Part shown: positions 39,393 through 48,819 of the stretch, in pieces
How positions within the stretch are numbered: the stretch's first letter is position 1
Layout: every line of letters starts with the position of its first letter
From: Lachnospiraceae bacterium
Lineage (GTDB): Bacteria; Bacillota; Clostridia; Lachnospirales; Lachnospiraceae
Assembly: GCA_017450065.1 (NCBI GenBank)
Contig: JAFSYI010000079.1
Coordinates: forward strand, 1-56,120
Direction: 5' to 3'
Length of the DNA: 56,120 bases
Made by a program: the position numbers and the translations under genes
The notes under the pieces: generated by a model
The model's database searches: none
Told to the model about the DNA's origin: nothing
Seen by the model: the letters and a program-made list of their open reading frames with translations, nothing else

Positions 39393-42300
39393 ATGAAAAA
39401 GAGAGAAGACATTCATAAAATACTTATTATAGGCTCCGGACCGATAATAATCGGTCAGGCATGTGAATTTGATTATTCCGGAACCCAGGCATGTAAGGCG
39501 CTTAAGAAGCTTGGGTATGAGATCGTTCTCGTTAATTCCAATCCCGCAACAATCATGACCGATCCGGAGACGGCGGACGTGACTTATATCGAGCCTCTTA
39601 ATGTTGAACGTCTTACTCAGATAATAGAAAAGGAAAGACCGGATGGATTGCTGCCTAATCTTGGCGGACAGACCGGTCTTAATTTATGTTCCGAGCTGTA
39701 TAAAGCCGGAGTGCTTGACAAATACGGCGTAAAGGTCATAGGAGTCCAGGTGGATGCGATCGAGAGAGGAGAGGACCGTATCGAATTCAAGAATACCATG
39801 AATGAGCTGGGAATCGAGATGGCCCGCTCGGAGGTTGCATACTCGGTCGATGATGCGCTCAGGATAGCCGAGAAGCTCGGGTATCCCGTTGTTCTCCGTC
39901 CCGCCTACACGATGGGCGGCGCAGGCGGCGGTCTTGTATATAACGTAGAAGAGCTTAAGACTGTCTGTGAACGCGGTCTTCAGGCATCGCTGGTAGGTCA
40001 GGTTCTTGTTGAGGAATCGGTTCTTGGCTGGGAAGAGCTTGAGCTTGAGGTTGTCAGGGATGCTACGGGCAAGATGATCACGGTCTGCTTCATTGAGAAT
40101 ATAGATCCACTCGGGGTTCATACCGGTGATTCCTTCTGTTCAGCCCCCATGCTCACGATTCCGGAGGATGTTCAGGAGGAGCTTCAGCGCCAGGCATATA
40201 AGATAGTGGACAGGATCCAGGTGATCGGCGGAACCAATGTACAGTTCGCAAGGAATACGGAGACCGGAAGGATAATCGTTATAGAGATCAATCCAAGGAC
40301 ATCGAGATCCTCCGCGCTGGCCTCCAAGGCAACAGGCTTCCCGATAGCCCTCGTATCGGCAATGCTTGCAGCAGGACTTGATCTTGCGGATATTCCCTGC
40401 GGTAAATACGGTACTCTGGATAAATATAAGCCGGACGGTGATTATATAGTTATTAAGTATGCTCGCTGGGCCTTTGAAAAGTTCAAGGGTGCAGAGGATA
40501 AGCTGGGAACACAGATGCGCGCCGTAGGCGAGGTGATGAGTATAGGTAAGACCTATAAGGAAGCCTTCCAGAAGGCTATAAGGTCACTTGAGATAGGCAG
40601 ATACGGACTGGGAGGAGCAAAGGATTTCGCAGAGAAGACCAGGAAAGAGCTGATGGACATGCTCCTTGTACCCACATCAGAACGCCAGTTTATAATGTAT
40701 GAGGCAATAAGGAAGGGTGCCACGGTTGATGAGCTCTACAACATAACGAAGATCAAGCCCTATTTCATAGAGCAGATGCAGGAGCTGGTATTTGAAGAGG
40801 AAACGATAAAGACCTATAAGGGACAGGTTCCCCCGGCCGAGGTGCTGACCGCAGCCAAGAAGGATGGATTCTCCGACAAATATTTAAGCCTTCTGCTGGA
40901 TGTTTCCGAGGAAGAGATAAGAGATGCAAGGATAGCACTGGGGGTTACGGAAGCGTGGGAAGGAGTTCATGTAAGCGGAACCCAGGACAGCGCATATTAC
41001 TATTCTTCATATAATATGAAGGACAGTAATCCGGTAAATACAGATACAAAGAAGGTTATGATCCTCGGCGGAGGTCCCAACAGGATCGGGCAGGGTATCG
41101 AGTTCGATTACTGCTGCGTACATGCAGCTAAGGCGCTTAAGAAGCTTGGCTTCGAGACTATAATCGTTAACTGTAATCCCGAGACTGTATCGACCGATTA
41201 TGATACCTCCGACAAGCTGTATTTCGAGCCGCTGACGCTTGAGGATGTTTTAAGCATATATGAAAAGGAAAAGCCGCTTGGAGTCATTGCACAGTTCGGC
41301 GGGCAGACTCCGCTTAATCTGGCAGCTGACCTTAAAAAATACGGCGTGAACATTCTCGGAACAACACCTGAGACCATAGATCTTGCCGAAGACAGGGATC
41401 TGTTCAGGGAGATGATGGATAAGCTTGATATTCCGATGCCTGAGTCGGGAATGGCAGTGAATGTGGAAGAGGCACTTGAGTGCGCAAGGAAGATCGGTTA
41501 TCCCGTAATGGTTCGTCCTTCTTATGTTCTCGGAGGCCGCGGAATGGAGGTCGTTCATGATGATGAGCATATGAAGGTTTATATGGCGGCTGCCGTAGGC
41601 GTAACGCCGGACAGGCCTATCCTTATAGACCGTTTCCTTAATAATGCTCTTGAATGTGAGGCTGATGCGATAAGCGATGGCGAGCATGTATTTGTTCCTG
41701 CCGTAATGGAGCATATTGAGCTCGCGGGGATCCATTCGGGTGATTCGGCCTGCGTGCTCCCTTCGATCAATATCTCACCCGAGAATGTCGAAATTATCAG
41801 GACCTATACGAAGAAGATAGCACAGGAGATGAATGTGCGCGGTCTTATGAATATGCAGTACGCCATAGAGAATGACAAGGTATATGTTCTGGAGGCCAAT
41901 CCCAGAGCTTCGCGTACAGTTCCTCTTGTATCCAAGGTCTGCAATATAAGGATGGTTCCCATAGCAACGGAGATAATAACCATGCCTCTTACCGGGAATC
42001 CTTCACCGGTTCCGGCTCTTAAGGAGAAGAAATTTAAGCACTACGGAGTTAAGGAAGCTGTATTCCCGTTCAATATGTTCCAGGAGGTGGATCCGCTGCT
42101 CGGTCCCGAAATGAGATCGACAGGCGAGGTTCTCGGAATGGCGGAAACCTTCGGAGAGGCATATTACAAGGCGCAGGAAGCCACACAGACATCTCTTCCG
42201 CTGTCGGGAACGGTACTGATAAGTGTTAATGACAGGGATAAGAAGGATCTTGTTGAGGTGGCAAGGATGTTTAACGACTGCGGCTTTAAGATAATAGCTA

Positions 42301-42608
42301 CCGGCGGAACCTGCGATATGATAGTGAATGCGGGTATTCCGGCGACCAAGATATATAAGCTTCAGCAGGGCAGGCCCAATGTTCTTGATGCGATCACCAA
42401 TAATGAGGTGGATCTTGTTATCAACACACCGGATGACAAGAAGGGAGCCATGGATGACAGCTATATAAGAAAAGGAGTTATCAAGGCGCGTATACCGTAT
42501 GTTACCACAATGGCAGCCGCCAGGGCTTCGGCACAGGGTATTAAGACGATGCAGGACAAGACTTCAGGTGTCAAGAGCCTTCAAAAGTTCCATGAGGAGA
42601 TAGGCTGA
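39393..42608 (+). CDS. carB: Carbamoyl-phosphate synthase large subunit
   Basis: The start at 39393 (AAGGAG upstream) gives 1071 residues, normal for CarB. Two homologous ATP-grasp halves are clear: GSGPIIIGQACEFDYSGTQA with RPAYTMGGAGGG in the first, and GGGPNRIGQGIEFDYCCVHA with RPSYVLGGRGMEVV in the second. A C-terminal MGS-like regulatory domain (about 935-1071, VARMFNDCGFKIIATGGTCD) follows. It makes carbamoyl phosphate from bicarbonate, ATP and ammonia delivered by CarA, for pyrimidine and arginine synthesis. carA is not next to it, so the two subunits are encoded apart in this genome, or carA lies elsewhere. Confidence 0.97.
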   Translation: MKKREDIHKILIIGSGPIIIGQACEFDYSGTQACKALKKLGYEIVLVNSNPATIMTDPETADVTYIEPLNVERLTQIIEKERPDGLLPNLGGQTGLNLCSELYKAGVLDKYGVKVIGVQVDAIERGEDRIEFKNTMNELGIEMARSEVAYSVDDALRIAEKLGYPVVLRPAYTMGGAGGGLVYNVEELKTVCERGLQASLVGQVLVEESVLGWEELELEVVRDATGKMITVCFIENIDPLGVHTGDSFCSAPMLTIPEDVQEELQRQAYKIVDRIQVIGGTNVQFARNTETGRIIVIEINPRTSRSSALASKATGFPIALVSAMLAAGLDLADIPCGKYGTLDKYKPDGDYIVIKYARWAFEKFKGAEDKLGTQMRAVGEVMSIGKTYKEAFQKAIRSLEIGRYGLGGAKDFAEKTRKELMDMLLVPTSERQFIMYEAIRKGATVDELYNITKIKPYFIEQMQELVFEEETIKTYKGQVPPAEVLTAAKKDGFSDKYLSLLLDVSEEEIRDARIALGVTEAWEGVHVSGTQDSAYYYSSYNMKDSNPVNTDTKKVMILGGGPNRIGQGIEFDYCCVHAAKALKKLGFETIIVNCNPETVSTDYDTSDKLYFEPLTLEDVLSIYEKEKPLGVIAQFGGQTPLNLAADLKKYGVNILGTTPETIDLAEDRDLFREMMDKLDIPMPESGMAVNVEEALECARKIGYPVMVRPSYVLGGRGMEVVHDDEHMKVYMAAAVGVTPDRPILIDRFLNNALECEADAISDGEHVFVPAVMEHIELAGIHSGDSACVLPSINISPENVEIIRTYTKKIAQEMNVRGLMNMQYAIENDKVYVLEANPRASRTVPLVSKVCNIRMVPIATEIITMPLTGNPSPVPALKEKKFKHYGVKEAVFPFNMFQEVDPLLGPEMRSTGEVLGMAETFGEAYYKAQEATQTSLPLSGTVLISVNDRDKKDLVEVARMFNDCGFKIIATGGTCDMIVNAGIPATKIYKLQQGRPNVLDAITNNEVDLVINTPDDKKGAMDDSYIRKGVIKARIPYVTTMAAARASAQGIKTMQDKTSGVKSLQKFHEEIG

Positions 42609-42653
42609 CAGCATTTAAAGAGAACGATAAATAAACGGAGGACAGGGTAGGAA

Positions 42654-43940
42654 ATGTTAGATATGAAATTTGTCAGGGAGAATCCCGACATAGTAAAGCA
42701 GAACTTAAGGAATAAGTTTCAGGAGGAGAAGCTTCCTCTTGTTGATGAGGTTATAGAGCTTGACGCAAAGTCACGCGCTGCCAAGCAGGAGGCAGACGGA
42801 CTGCGCGCCGGAAGGAATACGATATCCAAACAGATCGGTACGCTTATGGCTCAGGGAAAGAAGGATGAGGCCGAGGAGCTTAAGAAGCAGGTGAGCGCCA
42901 ATGCCGCAAGGCTTGCGGAGCTCGAGGAGCAGGAAAACGAGCTTACCGAAAAGGTGACGAAGATAATGATGACACTTCCCAATATCATCGATCCTTCGGT
43001 TCCCATAGGAAAGGATGATTCGGAGAACGTGGAAGTAACAAAGTACGGAGATCCTGTGGTTCCCGATTTCGAAATCCCCTACCATACGGAGATTATGGAG
43101 AGATTTGACGGAATAGACCTGGATGCTGCCGGAAGGGTAGCGGGAAACGGATTCTATTATCTTATGGGTGATATCGCAAGGCTTCATTCTGCTGTGATAT
43201 CCTATGCACGTGATTTCATGATCGACAGGGGATTTACCTACTGTGTGCCTCCGTTTATGATAAGGAGCAATGTGGTAACGGGTGTAATGAGCTTTGCCGA
43301 GATGGATGCAATGATGTACAAGATAGAAGGCGAGGATCTGTATCTTATAGGAACAAGTGAGCATTCGATGATCGGAAAGTTCATCAATACAATTGTGGAA
43401 GAGGAAGAGCTTCCCAAGACGCTGACCAGCTATTCACCCTGCTTCCGCAAGGAAAAGGGTGCGCATGGTATCGAGGAAAGAGGCGTATACAGGATCCATC
43501 AGTTTGAAAAGCAGGAAATGATCGTTGTATGTAAGCCGGAGGAGTCTCCGATGTGGTTTGACAGGCTGTGGCAGAACACGGTAGACCTGTTCCGCTCGAT
43601 GGATATTCCGGTACGCACGCTTGAGTGCTGTTCGGGTGATCTTGCTGATCTTAAGGTAAAATCATTTGATGTTGAGGCATGGAGTCCGAGACAGAAGAAA
43701 TATTTCGAGGTGGGAAGCTGCTCAAACCTTGGTGACGCACAGGCAAGAAGGCTTAAGATAAGAGTAAACGGAAAAGATGGCAAGTACTTTGCACACACAC
43801 TTAACAATACCGTTGTCGCACCGCCCCGTATGCTTATTGCCTTCCTTGAGAATAATTTGAACGCTGACGGAAGCGTGAACATTCCGGAGGTATTAAGACC
43901 TTACATGGGAGGTAAGGAGAAGCTTATACCTACGAAATGA
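42654..43940 (+). CDS. serS: Seryl-tRNA synthetase
   Basis: A 428-residue class II synthetase of normal length. Residues 1-100 form the coiled-coil tRNA-binding arm (AKQEADGLRAGRN, then ELEEQENELTEKVT). Motif 2 is CFRKEKGAHGIEERGVYRIH (about 264-283) and motif 3 lies around GSCSNLGDAQARRLKIRVN and later PRMLIAFLENN. It charges tRNA-Ser with serine. The gap to carB is only 45 nt, with no T-box leader, so it is probably co-transcribed with carB or uses a promoter inside carB's end. Confidence 0.97.
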   Translation: MLDMKFVRENPDIVKQNLRNKFQEEKLPLVDEVIELDAKSRAAKQEADGLRAGRNTISKQIGTLMAQGKKDEAEELKKQVSANAARLAELEEQENELTEKVTKIMMTLPNIIDPSVPIGKDDSENVEVTKYGDPVVPDFEIPYHTEIMERFDGIDLDAAGRVAGNGFYYLMGDIARLHSAVISYARDFMIDRGFTYCVPPFMIRSNVVTGVMSFAEMDAMMYKIEGEDLYLIGTSEHSMIGKFINTIVEEEELPKTLTSYSPCFRKEKGAHGIEERGVYRIHQFEKQEMIVVCKPEESPMWFDRLWQNTVDLFRSMDIPVRTLECCSGDLADLKVKSFDVEAWSPRQKKYFEVGSCSNLGDAQARRLKIRVNGKDGKYFAHTLNNTVVAPPRMLIAFLENNLNADGSVNIPEVLRPYMGGKEKLIPTK

Positions 43941-43974
43941 TCAATCCGTGCAGGGTGTAATACAGAGGCGTAAT

Positions 43975-44382
43975 ATGTATACATATATTCACAAAACACA
44001 GTATTATGAGAGTGACCAGATGGGAGTCATTCATCATTCCAACTATATACGCTGGTTCGAGGAGGCCCGTACCGCGTTCATGGATGACAGGGGATATACC
44101 TATGCAAGGCTTGAACATGAGGGAATAATCAGTCCCGTGCTTGCTGTTGAATGTGAGTACAGGAAGATGATGCATTACGGTGATACTGCAAGGATTGAAC
44201 TGGAGCTTGAAAAGTTCAACGGGATCAAAATGACGGTGAGCTATAAGGTATACCTTGATTCAACCGGAGAACTCTGTTCGGTGGGAAAGAGCAGTCACTG
44301 TTTCCTTAATTCGGACCACAAGCCCGTATCCATGAAAAAAGTAAACAGAGAGTTCTACGAAAAGATGACTGATAACAGATAA
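43975..44382 (+). CDS. Acyl-CoA thioesterase, hotdog fold (YbgC/4HBT-like)
   Basis: ATG 43975, after AGAGGCG, gives a 135-residue protein. KTQYYESDQMGVIHHSNYIR is the 4HBT signature, with an Asp that is usually catalytic and HHSNY; WFEEARTAFMDDRGYTYARL follows, and EYRKMMHYGDTARIELEL supplies the later strands. This family hydrolyses acyl-CoA thioesters in the cytoplasm; the natural substrate is unknown. It sits in a run of unrelated housekeeping genes. Confidence 0.85.
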   Translation: MYTYIHKTQYYESDQMGVIHHSNYIRWFEEARTAFMDDRGYTYARLEHEGIISPVLAVECEYRKMMHYGDTARIELELEKFNGIKMTVSYKVYLDSTGELCSVGKSSHCFLNSDHKPVSMKKVNREFYEKMTDNR

Positions 44383-44394
44383 ACGGAGCTTATT

Positions 44395-45294
44395 ATGGAA
44401 CAGCAGGATAAAAGACTGGCAGTACTTATTGATTCAGAGAACATTTCGATAAGATATATCAAATTTATACTTGATGAGATATCCAATTACGGCATAGCCA
44501 CATATAAGAGAGCCTACGGAGACTGGACGAATCCGTCAACCGCCGGCTGGAAGGAAGTGGTACTCAAGAATTCGATAACTCCGGTACAGCAGTACAGTTA
44601 TACCCAGGGTAAGAATTCAACGGATTCCGCAATGATCATAGATGCCATGGATATCCTGTATTCAGGCAAGGTGGACGGTTTCTGCATAGTCAGCAGCGAC
44701 AGTGATTTTACAAGACTGGCGGCGAGGCTTCGCGAAGCGGGCATGCTCGTCATAGGTATGGGTGAGAAGAAAACGGTTGAGGCATTCCGTGCTTCATGTT
44801 CCCTGTTTAAATATCTTGAAGTACTGGCAGCGGAAGAAACGCAGGGCGGTGATGTTTCAAGAGAAGATATCGAGGAAACGATATTAAAGATCATTACAGA
44901 CAATGATGCCAATGACAAGGATACCACTGTCGGAGAGCTTGGAAACAAGATAAGCAACAGACATGCCGATTTCGATGTACGTAATTACGGGTACAGCAAG
45001 CTCAGCAAGTTTCTGGAGAGCTTCAAGAGCCTCCATCTTACACAGAGCGGAAAGACGATATATGTCGATCTCGCCGAGAGTGATGTTACAAGGGATCAGA
45101 TCGAGCGTATCATACAGGATATAGTAAATGCCGCACCGAAGAAATCGATGAGTCTTCCCGAGCTTAAACAGAAGATAGAAAAGAAGGTGCCGAACTTCAA
45201 TATAAGGAATTATAAGTATTCGAAGTTCTCACAGTTTATCAATGATATGGACGGAATGACGGTCAATAATAATAATGTTAAGTATCAGCCCTGA
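44395..45294 (+). CDS. NYN-domain nuclease-like protein with two OST-HTH domains
   Basis: A 299-residue protein. Residues 1-145 are a NYN/PIN-like domain: LAVLIDSENISIRYIKFILD, then DSAMIIDAMDILYSGKVDGF and CIVSSDSDFTRLAARLREAG, with the acidic residues that bind metal in this fold. Two OST-HTH/LOTUS repeats follow (about 160-225 and 235-299), with the paired motifs DVRNYGYSKLSKFLESF and NIRNYKYSKFSQFINDM. NYN domains are likely RNA nucleases and OST-HTH domains bind RNA or partners. Its target is unknown. Confidence 0.85.
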   Translation: MEQQDKRLAVLIDSENISIRYIKFILDEISNYGIATYKRAYGDWTNPSTAGWKEVVLKNSITPVQQYSYTQGKNSTDSAMIIDAMDILYSGKVDGFCIVSSDSDFTRLAARLREAGMLVIGMGEKKTVEAFRASCSLFKYLEVLAAEETQGGDVSREDIEETILKIITDNDANDKDTTVGELGNKISNRHADFDVRNYGYSKLSKFLESFKSLHLTQSGKTIYVDLAESDVTRDQIERIIQDIVNAAPKKSMSLPELKQKIEKKVPNFNIRNYKYSKFSQFINDMDGMTVNNNNVKYQP

Positions 45295-45342
45295 CAAAAG
45301 CTCCGGGTTCAATGGAAGAATAAAGAACAAAGGTAAAATAGC

Positions 45343-46734
45343 ATGAGAATAGGTATTATAGGTGCCGGCAGCATAGCCGGGATAATGGCAACGACATTAC
45401 AGCCGCTTCACGGAGCTCAGTGTTACGCCATTGCATCAAGGGATATAAAAAGAGCAAGGGAATTTGCCGATAAATACGGGTTCGAAAGAGCTTACGGATC
45501 ATATGCGGATATGCTTAGTGATCCGGGAGTTGAACTGGTGTATATCGCAACGCCGCATTCCCACCATTATGAGCATATTAAAATGTGCCTTGAGCATGGC
45601 AAGCATGTACTCTGCGAAAAGGCCTTCTGTGCAAACGCCGATCAGGCAAGGGAGGTTCTGCTGATGGCCGAGGAACGCGGACTTCTGCTTGCCGAGGCTA
45701 TATGGACGCGTTATATGCCAATGAGAGAGATAATAAACAAGGTCCTTAAGTCGGGAATTATCGGAAACGCCACTTCTTTGTCAGCGAATCTGGGTTATCC
45801 GCTCATCGGAAAGTCACGTATGGTAAGGCCTGAGCTTGCAGGCGGAGCCCTGCTCGATCTGGGAGTATATGTGCTTAATTTTGCATCAATGGTATTCGGA
45901 GACGAAATAGACAGCATAGCGGCCAATTGTATCAAACTCGATACGGGAGTGGATGCACAGGAGACCATTATGCTTACCTACAGGGACGGCCGTATGGCTT
46001 CTCTGTATGCCACAATGCTCGCACAGACCGACAGGCGCGGGCTTATAAACGGAACAGCCGGATATATTGAGATTGAGAATATAAATAACTACGAGATGGT
46101 CAGGGTATTTAATCTTGAGCGCAAGATAGTTGCTGAATATACGGCGCCGACCCAGATAACGGGCTATGAGTATGAAGTCCAGTCGGCTATGAAGGCTATT
46201 CAGAACGGCCTTACGGAGTGCCCCGAAATGCCTCATGCGGAAATCCTCCGTATGATGCAGCTTATGGACAGTATCAGGGAAGCGTGGGGTATCGAATTCC
46301 CGTTTGAAAAGGATAATACGATACGGATAACTGCTCAGGATATTGCTCCGGGCAGAAAGAGCTCTGTGGTCAGGACAGATGATGATAAGGCACAAAAGAA
46401 GCCCGGCTCTGTTGTACGTAAAATAAGCGAGACTTCTGATAAGATTTCAAAGGAAGAGGAACGTGAGGAAAAGGCTAAGGATGCCAGGGAGAAGCCCGGC
46501 CGGGGACATGATGATGAAAAGTCAGCAACACAGAAGCTTAAGGATCCGGGAGACAGGCTGAAGATAGAGGAAGGAAGCAGTGAACCCGGCAGTGTAACGG
46601 AAAAGATACAGCATATAGTGATAGATGATGATGACAGGCCTGTTGACAAACGAAGCCTTACGGGAAAGCTCAGGGACTTAAGCCTTGATGAGGACACGGT
46701 ATTACCTTACACTGATTACAGAAAGCTGAAGTGA
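45343..46734 (+). CDS. Gfo/Idh/MocA-type oxidoreductase with long charged tail
   Basis: The 463-residue protein has an NAD(P)-binding Rossmann domain (RIGIIGAGSIAGIMATTL) and the family's conserved catalytic Lys region GKHVLCEKAFCANADQA (about 86-102), then the C-terminal beta-sheet domain to about residue 325. The last 135 residues are low-complexity, rich in Lys, Glu, Asp and Ser, and not part of the enzyme fold; they include repeated KxxGSVVRKI- and DDDxR-like segments. Usual length is about 330-380. The tail may bind a partner or be an intrinsically disordered linker. The substrate (probably a sugar) cannot be named. Confidence 0.85.
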   Translation: MRIGIIGAGSIAGIMATTLQPLHGAQCYAIASRDIKRAREFADKYGFERAYGSYADMLSDPGVELVYIATPHSHHYEHIKMCLEHGKHVLCEKAFCANADQAREVLLMAEERGLLLAEAIWTRYMPMREIINKVLKSGIIGNATSLSANLGYPLIGKSRMVRPELAGGALLDLGVYVLNFASMVFGDEIDSIAANCIKLDTGVDAQETIMLTYRDGRMASLYATMLAQTDRRGLINGTAGYIEIENINNYEMVRVFNLERKIVAEYTAPTQITGYEYEVQSAMKAIQNGLTECPEMPHAEILRMMQLMDSIREAWGIEFPFEKDNTIRITAQDIAPGRKSSVVRTDDDKAQKKPGSVVRKISETSDKISKEEEREEKAKDAREKPGRGHDDEKSATQKLKDPGDRLKIEEGSSEPGSVTEKIQHIVIDDDDRPVDKRSLTGKLRDLSLDEDTVLPYTDYRKLK

Positions 46735-46856
46735 TGGCTGATCAATGGAATATGAGCTGTTCTGAATAGTTACGGTAACATATAGAGAATATACAAAGAG
46801 AGTGTCCGACATGACGGTATCGGACACTCTCTTTATAATATGTTACACTGCCTTAC
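46735..46856. terminator. Bidirectional terminator between the oxidoreductase and rpsT
   Basis: AAAGAGAGTGTCCGA (46795-46809) pairs perfectly with TCGGACACTCTCTTT (46820-46834) over 15 bp with a 10-nt loop, giving strong stems on both strands (A-runs and T-runs at each end). A small GTTAC/GTAAC hairpin and an 11-bp match to the four-way-junction element (CTGTTCTGAAT, 46757-46767) lie upstream. Confidence 0.85.
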
Positions 46857-47120
46857 TCAGGCAATCTTGTTAACTGCTTTGGTTAAACGTGATATCTTTC
46901 TGGAAGCAGTACTCTTATGATAGATTCCCTTGGAAGCAGCCTTGCTTATCTCGGATATTGCTTCGTTAAGAGCAGCTGTTGCTGCAGCCTTGTCGCCTGC
47001 ATCGATAGCTGCATATACCTTCTTTACATAGGTCTTAACTTTTGACTTTGCAGCTTTGTTGCGCTCTGTCCTGGTCTCTATAACAAGAATTCTCTTCTTG
47101 GCGGATTTAATGTTAGCCAT
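46857..47120 (-). CDS. rpsT: Ribosomal protein S20
   Basis: The start was placed at the minus-strand ATG ending at 47120 (preceded by AGGAGG), giving 87 residues, the usual S20 length; a longer reading frame was rejected. MANIKSAKKRILVIETRTER and then KAASKGIYHKSTASRKISRL are the conserved S20 helices. It binds 16S rRNA in the small subunit. It ends at the bidirectional terminator and diverges from rnfC. Confidence 0.97.
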   Translation of the reverse strand: MANIKSAKKRILVIETRTERNKAAKSKVKTYVKKVYAAIDAGDKAAATAALNEAISEISKAASKGIYHKSTASRKISRLTKAVNKIA

Positions 47121-47371
47121 ATCGCACCTCCTATGAATACTTCTTGTTGCCTCTCCGTACGGATAGGCCGGATTCATAATACAAAAGTATGTGCAGACGG
47201 AAAAGGACACGGACTCCCCGCGCACACTGTGATATTTTATGACAGATTTGAAAGTATGTCAAGAGAAATGTTTTATATGGAAAATAATAATCAGATTTGG
47301 TACAATAGACCTGTTAATAAACTTATAGTAAACGAAATAAATTCGTTCACTATAAAAAAAGAGGTGATCGA
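47121..47371. promoter_or_regulatory. Divergent rpsT/rnfC intergenic region
   Basis: On the minus strand a weak promoter (TTTTCC, 17 bp, TATTAT at 47176-47181) serves rpsT. On the plus strand TGGTACAAT (47298-47306) is an extended -10 likely to drive the rnf operon. A 13-bp stem, TATAGTAAACGAA (47324-47336) with TTCGTTCACTATA (47342-47354), has one mismatch and a 5-nt loop; it lies in the rnf leader just before the ribosome binding site and could influence translation. Confidence 0.5.
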
Positions 47372-48691
47372 ATGGCCGGATTTACATTTAAAGGCGGAAT
47401 ACATCCGTATGAGGGAAAGGAACTGTCCAAGGATAAGCCGATAAAGAGGCTGATCCCCGAGGGCAATATGGTGTATCCGTTATCACAGCATATAGGTGCG
47501 CCCGCAAAGCCTGTTGTTAAGAAGGGTGACAGGGTACTCGCCGGACAGCTGATAGCGGAAGCAGGCGGCTTCGTCAGCGCCAATATCTATTCGTCGGTTT
47601 CCGGCACTGTGAAGTCAATCGAGAAACACAGGGTGGCTGTCGGCGATATGGTTGAGTCGGTAATAATAGAAAATGACGGTCTCTATGAGGCTGCTCCGCC
47701 GCTCCCTGTTGATGATATAGAGAATATGAAGAAGCAGGATGTCATAGATGCTGTTAAGCTTGCAGGTATAGTGGGCATGGGTGGAGCAGGTTTCCCGACC
47801 CATGTCAAGCTTTCACCCAAGGATCCGGATAAGATATATTACTGCATCGTTAACTGCTCGGAATGTGAGCCTTATCTTACGTCGGATTACAGGCGGATGC
47901 TTGAGGAACCGGAGAAGCTTGTTGCAGGACTTAAGATAATTCTCTGCCTGTTTGATCATGCCGAAGGTATCCTGGCGGTTGAGGACAATAAGCCTGACTG
48001 TGTCAAACTGTTAAAGGAGCTGTGCTTTAATGAGCCGAGGATCACCGTAAAGGCACTGAAGACCAAGTATCCCCAGGGAGCCGAGCGCCAGCTTATCTAT
48101 GCAACAACGCGAAGGGCTATCAGCTCGTCAATGCTTCCCGCCGATGCCGGATGTATTGTGAATAACGTGGATACGGTAGTATCCATATATCATGCCATAA
48201 TAGAAAAACGTCCTCTTACCGAGAGGATAGTGACAGTAACGGGAGATGCAATTGCAGAACCCGGAAACTATCTGGTACCCATCGGTACGAGCATGCAGCA
48301 GCTGATAGATGTATCGGGCGGTTTTAAACAGAAGCCCGAGAAGATCATATCAGGCGGTCCCATGATGGGCTTTGCCATGTTCGATACGGATGTTCCGGTG
48401 ACCAAGACATCATCTGCAATTACCTGCTTTACAAAGGATGAGGTGGCAGCCAATGCTCCAAGTGCATGTATCAACTGCGGACGCTGCGCAGATGTGTGCC
48501 CGGGACGTGTGATACCTGCGAGGCTGTCTGTCTTTGCGGAGAATCATGATGAGGAACAGTTCCTTAAATATAACGGTATGGAATGCTGCGAATGCGGTTG
48601 CTGTTCTTATGTATGTCCCGCGAAACGCCAGCTTACACAGAGCATAAAAACAATGCGTAAGATTATTCTTGCAAAAAGGAAGAAATCCTGA
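47372..48691 (+). CDS. rnfC: Ion-translocating Rnf complex subunit RnfC
   Basis: A 439-residue protein that starts after GAGGTGA. GIVGMGGAGFPTHVKLSP (about 132-149) is the NADH/FMN-binding glycine-rich region. Two ferredoxin-like clusters follow: CINCGRCADVCPGRVIP (about 366) and CCECGCCSYVCPAKRQL (about 404). RnfC is the cytoplasmic subunit thought to exchange electrons with NAD(H) in the Rnf complex. The complex couples electron flow from ferredoxin to NAD+ with pumping of Na+ or H+. First gene of rnfCDGEAB. Confidence 0.96.
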   Translation: MAGFTFKGGIHPYEGKELSKDKPIKRLIPEGNMVYPLSQHIGAPAKPVVKKGDRVLAGQLIAEAGGFVSANIYSSVSGTVKSIEKHRVAVGDMVESVIIENDGLYEAAPPLPVDDIENMKKQDVIDAVKLAGIVGMGGAGFPTHVKLSPKDPDKIYYCIVNCSECEPYLTSDYRRMLEEPEKLVAGLKIILCLFDHAEGILAVEDNKPDCVKLLKELCFNEPRITVKALKTKYPQGAERQLIYATTRRAISSSMLPADAGCIVNNVDTVVSIYHAIIEKRPLTERIVTVTGDAIAEPGNYLVPIGTSMQQLIDVSGGFKQKPEKIISGGPMMGFAMFDTDVPVTKTSSAITCFTKDEVAANAPSACINCGRCADVCPGRVIPARLSVFAENHDEEQFLKYNGMECCECGCCSYVCPAKRQLTQSIKTMRKIILAKRKKS

Positions 48692-48778
48692 CGGATTTCC
48701 CTGATGTCTCAAAGCCGACGGGCTCCCCCGCCGTAAAGCCGGGGGCAGTAAAAAGGAAGAAATCCTGACGGATTTCCC
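48673..48778. repeat. Duplicated 29-bp unit around the rnfC stop
   Basis: A 29-bp sequence starting AAAAAGGAAGAAATCCTGAC appears at 48673-48701, where it holds the end of rnfC (Lys-Arg-Lys-Lys-Ser-stop), and again at 48750-48778. Each copy contains a small hairpin (GGATTTCC against GGAA-AATCC with a bulge). Between them lies a GC-rich hairpin (CCCCCG/CGGGGG, about 48724-48745). The repeat may tune read-through from rnfC into rnfD. Confidence 0.6.
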
Positions 48779-48819
48779 AAAAAATTGACAGTTATTAAAA
48801 CAGTAGGAGGGCAGATATC

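Noticed and set aside
42609-42653. T-box leader for serS
   Set aside because: Only 45 nt separate carB and serS; there is no room for a T-box and no specifier-like motif.
46857-47225. Longer N-terminus for rpsT
   Set aside because: The conserved S20 start MANIKSAKKR has AGGAGG directly upstream. The extra residues lie in the promoter region.
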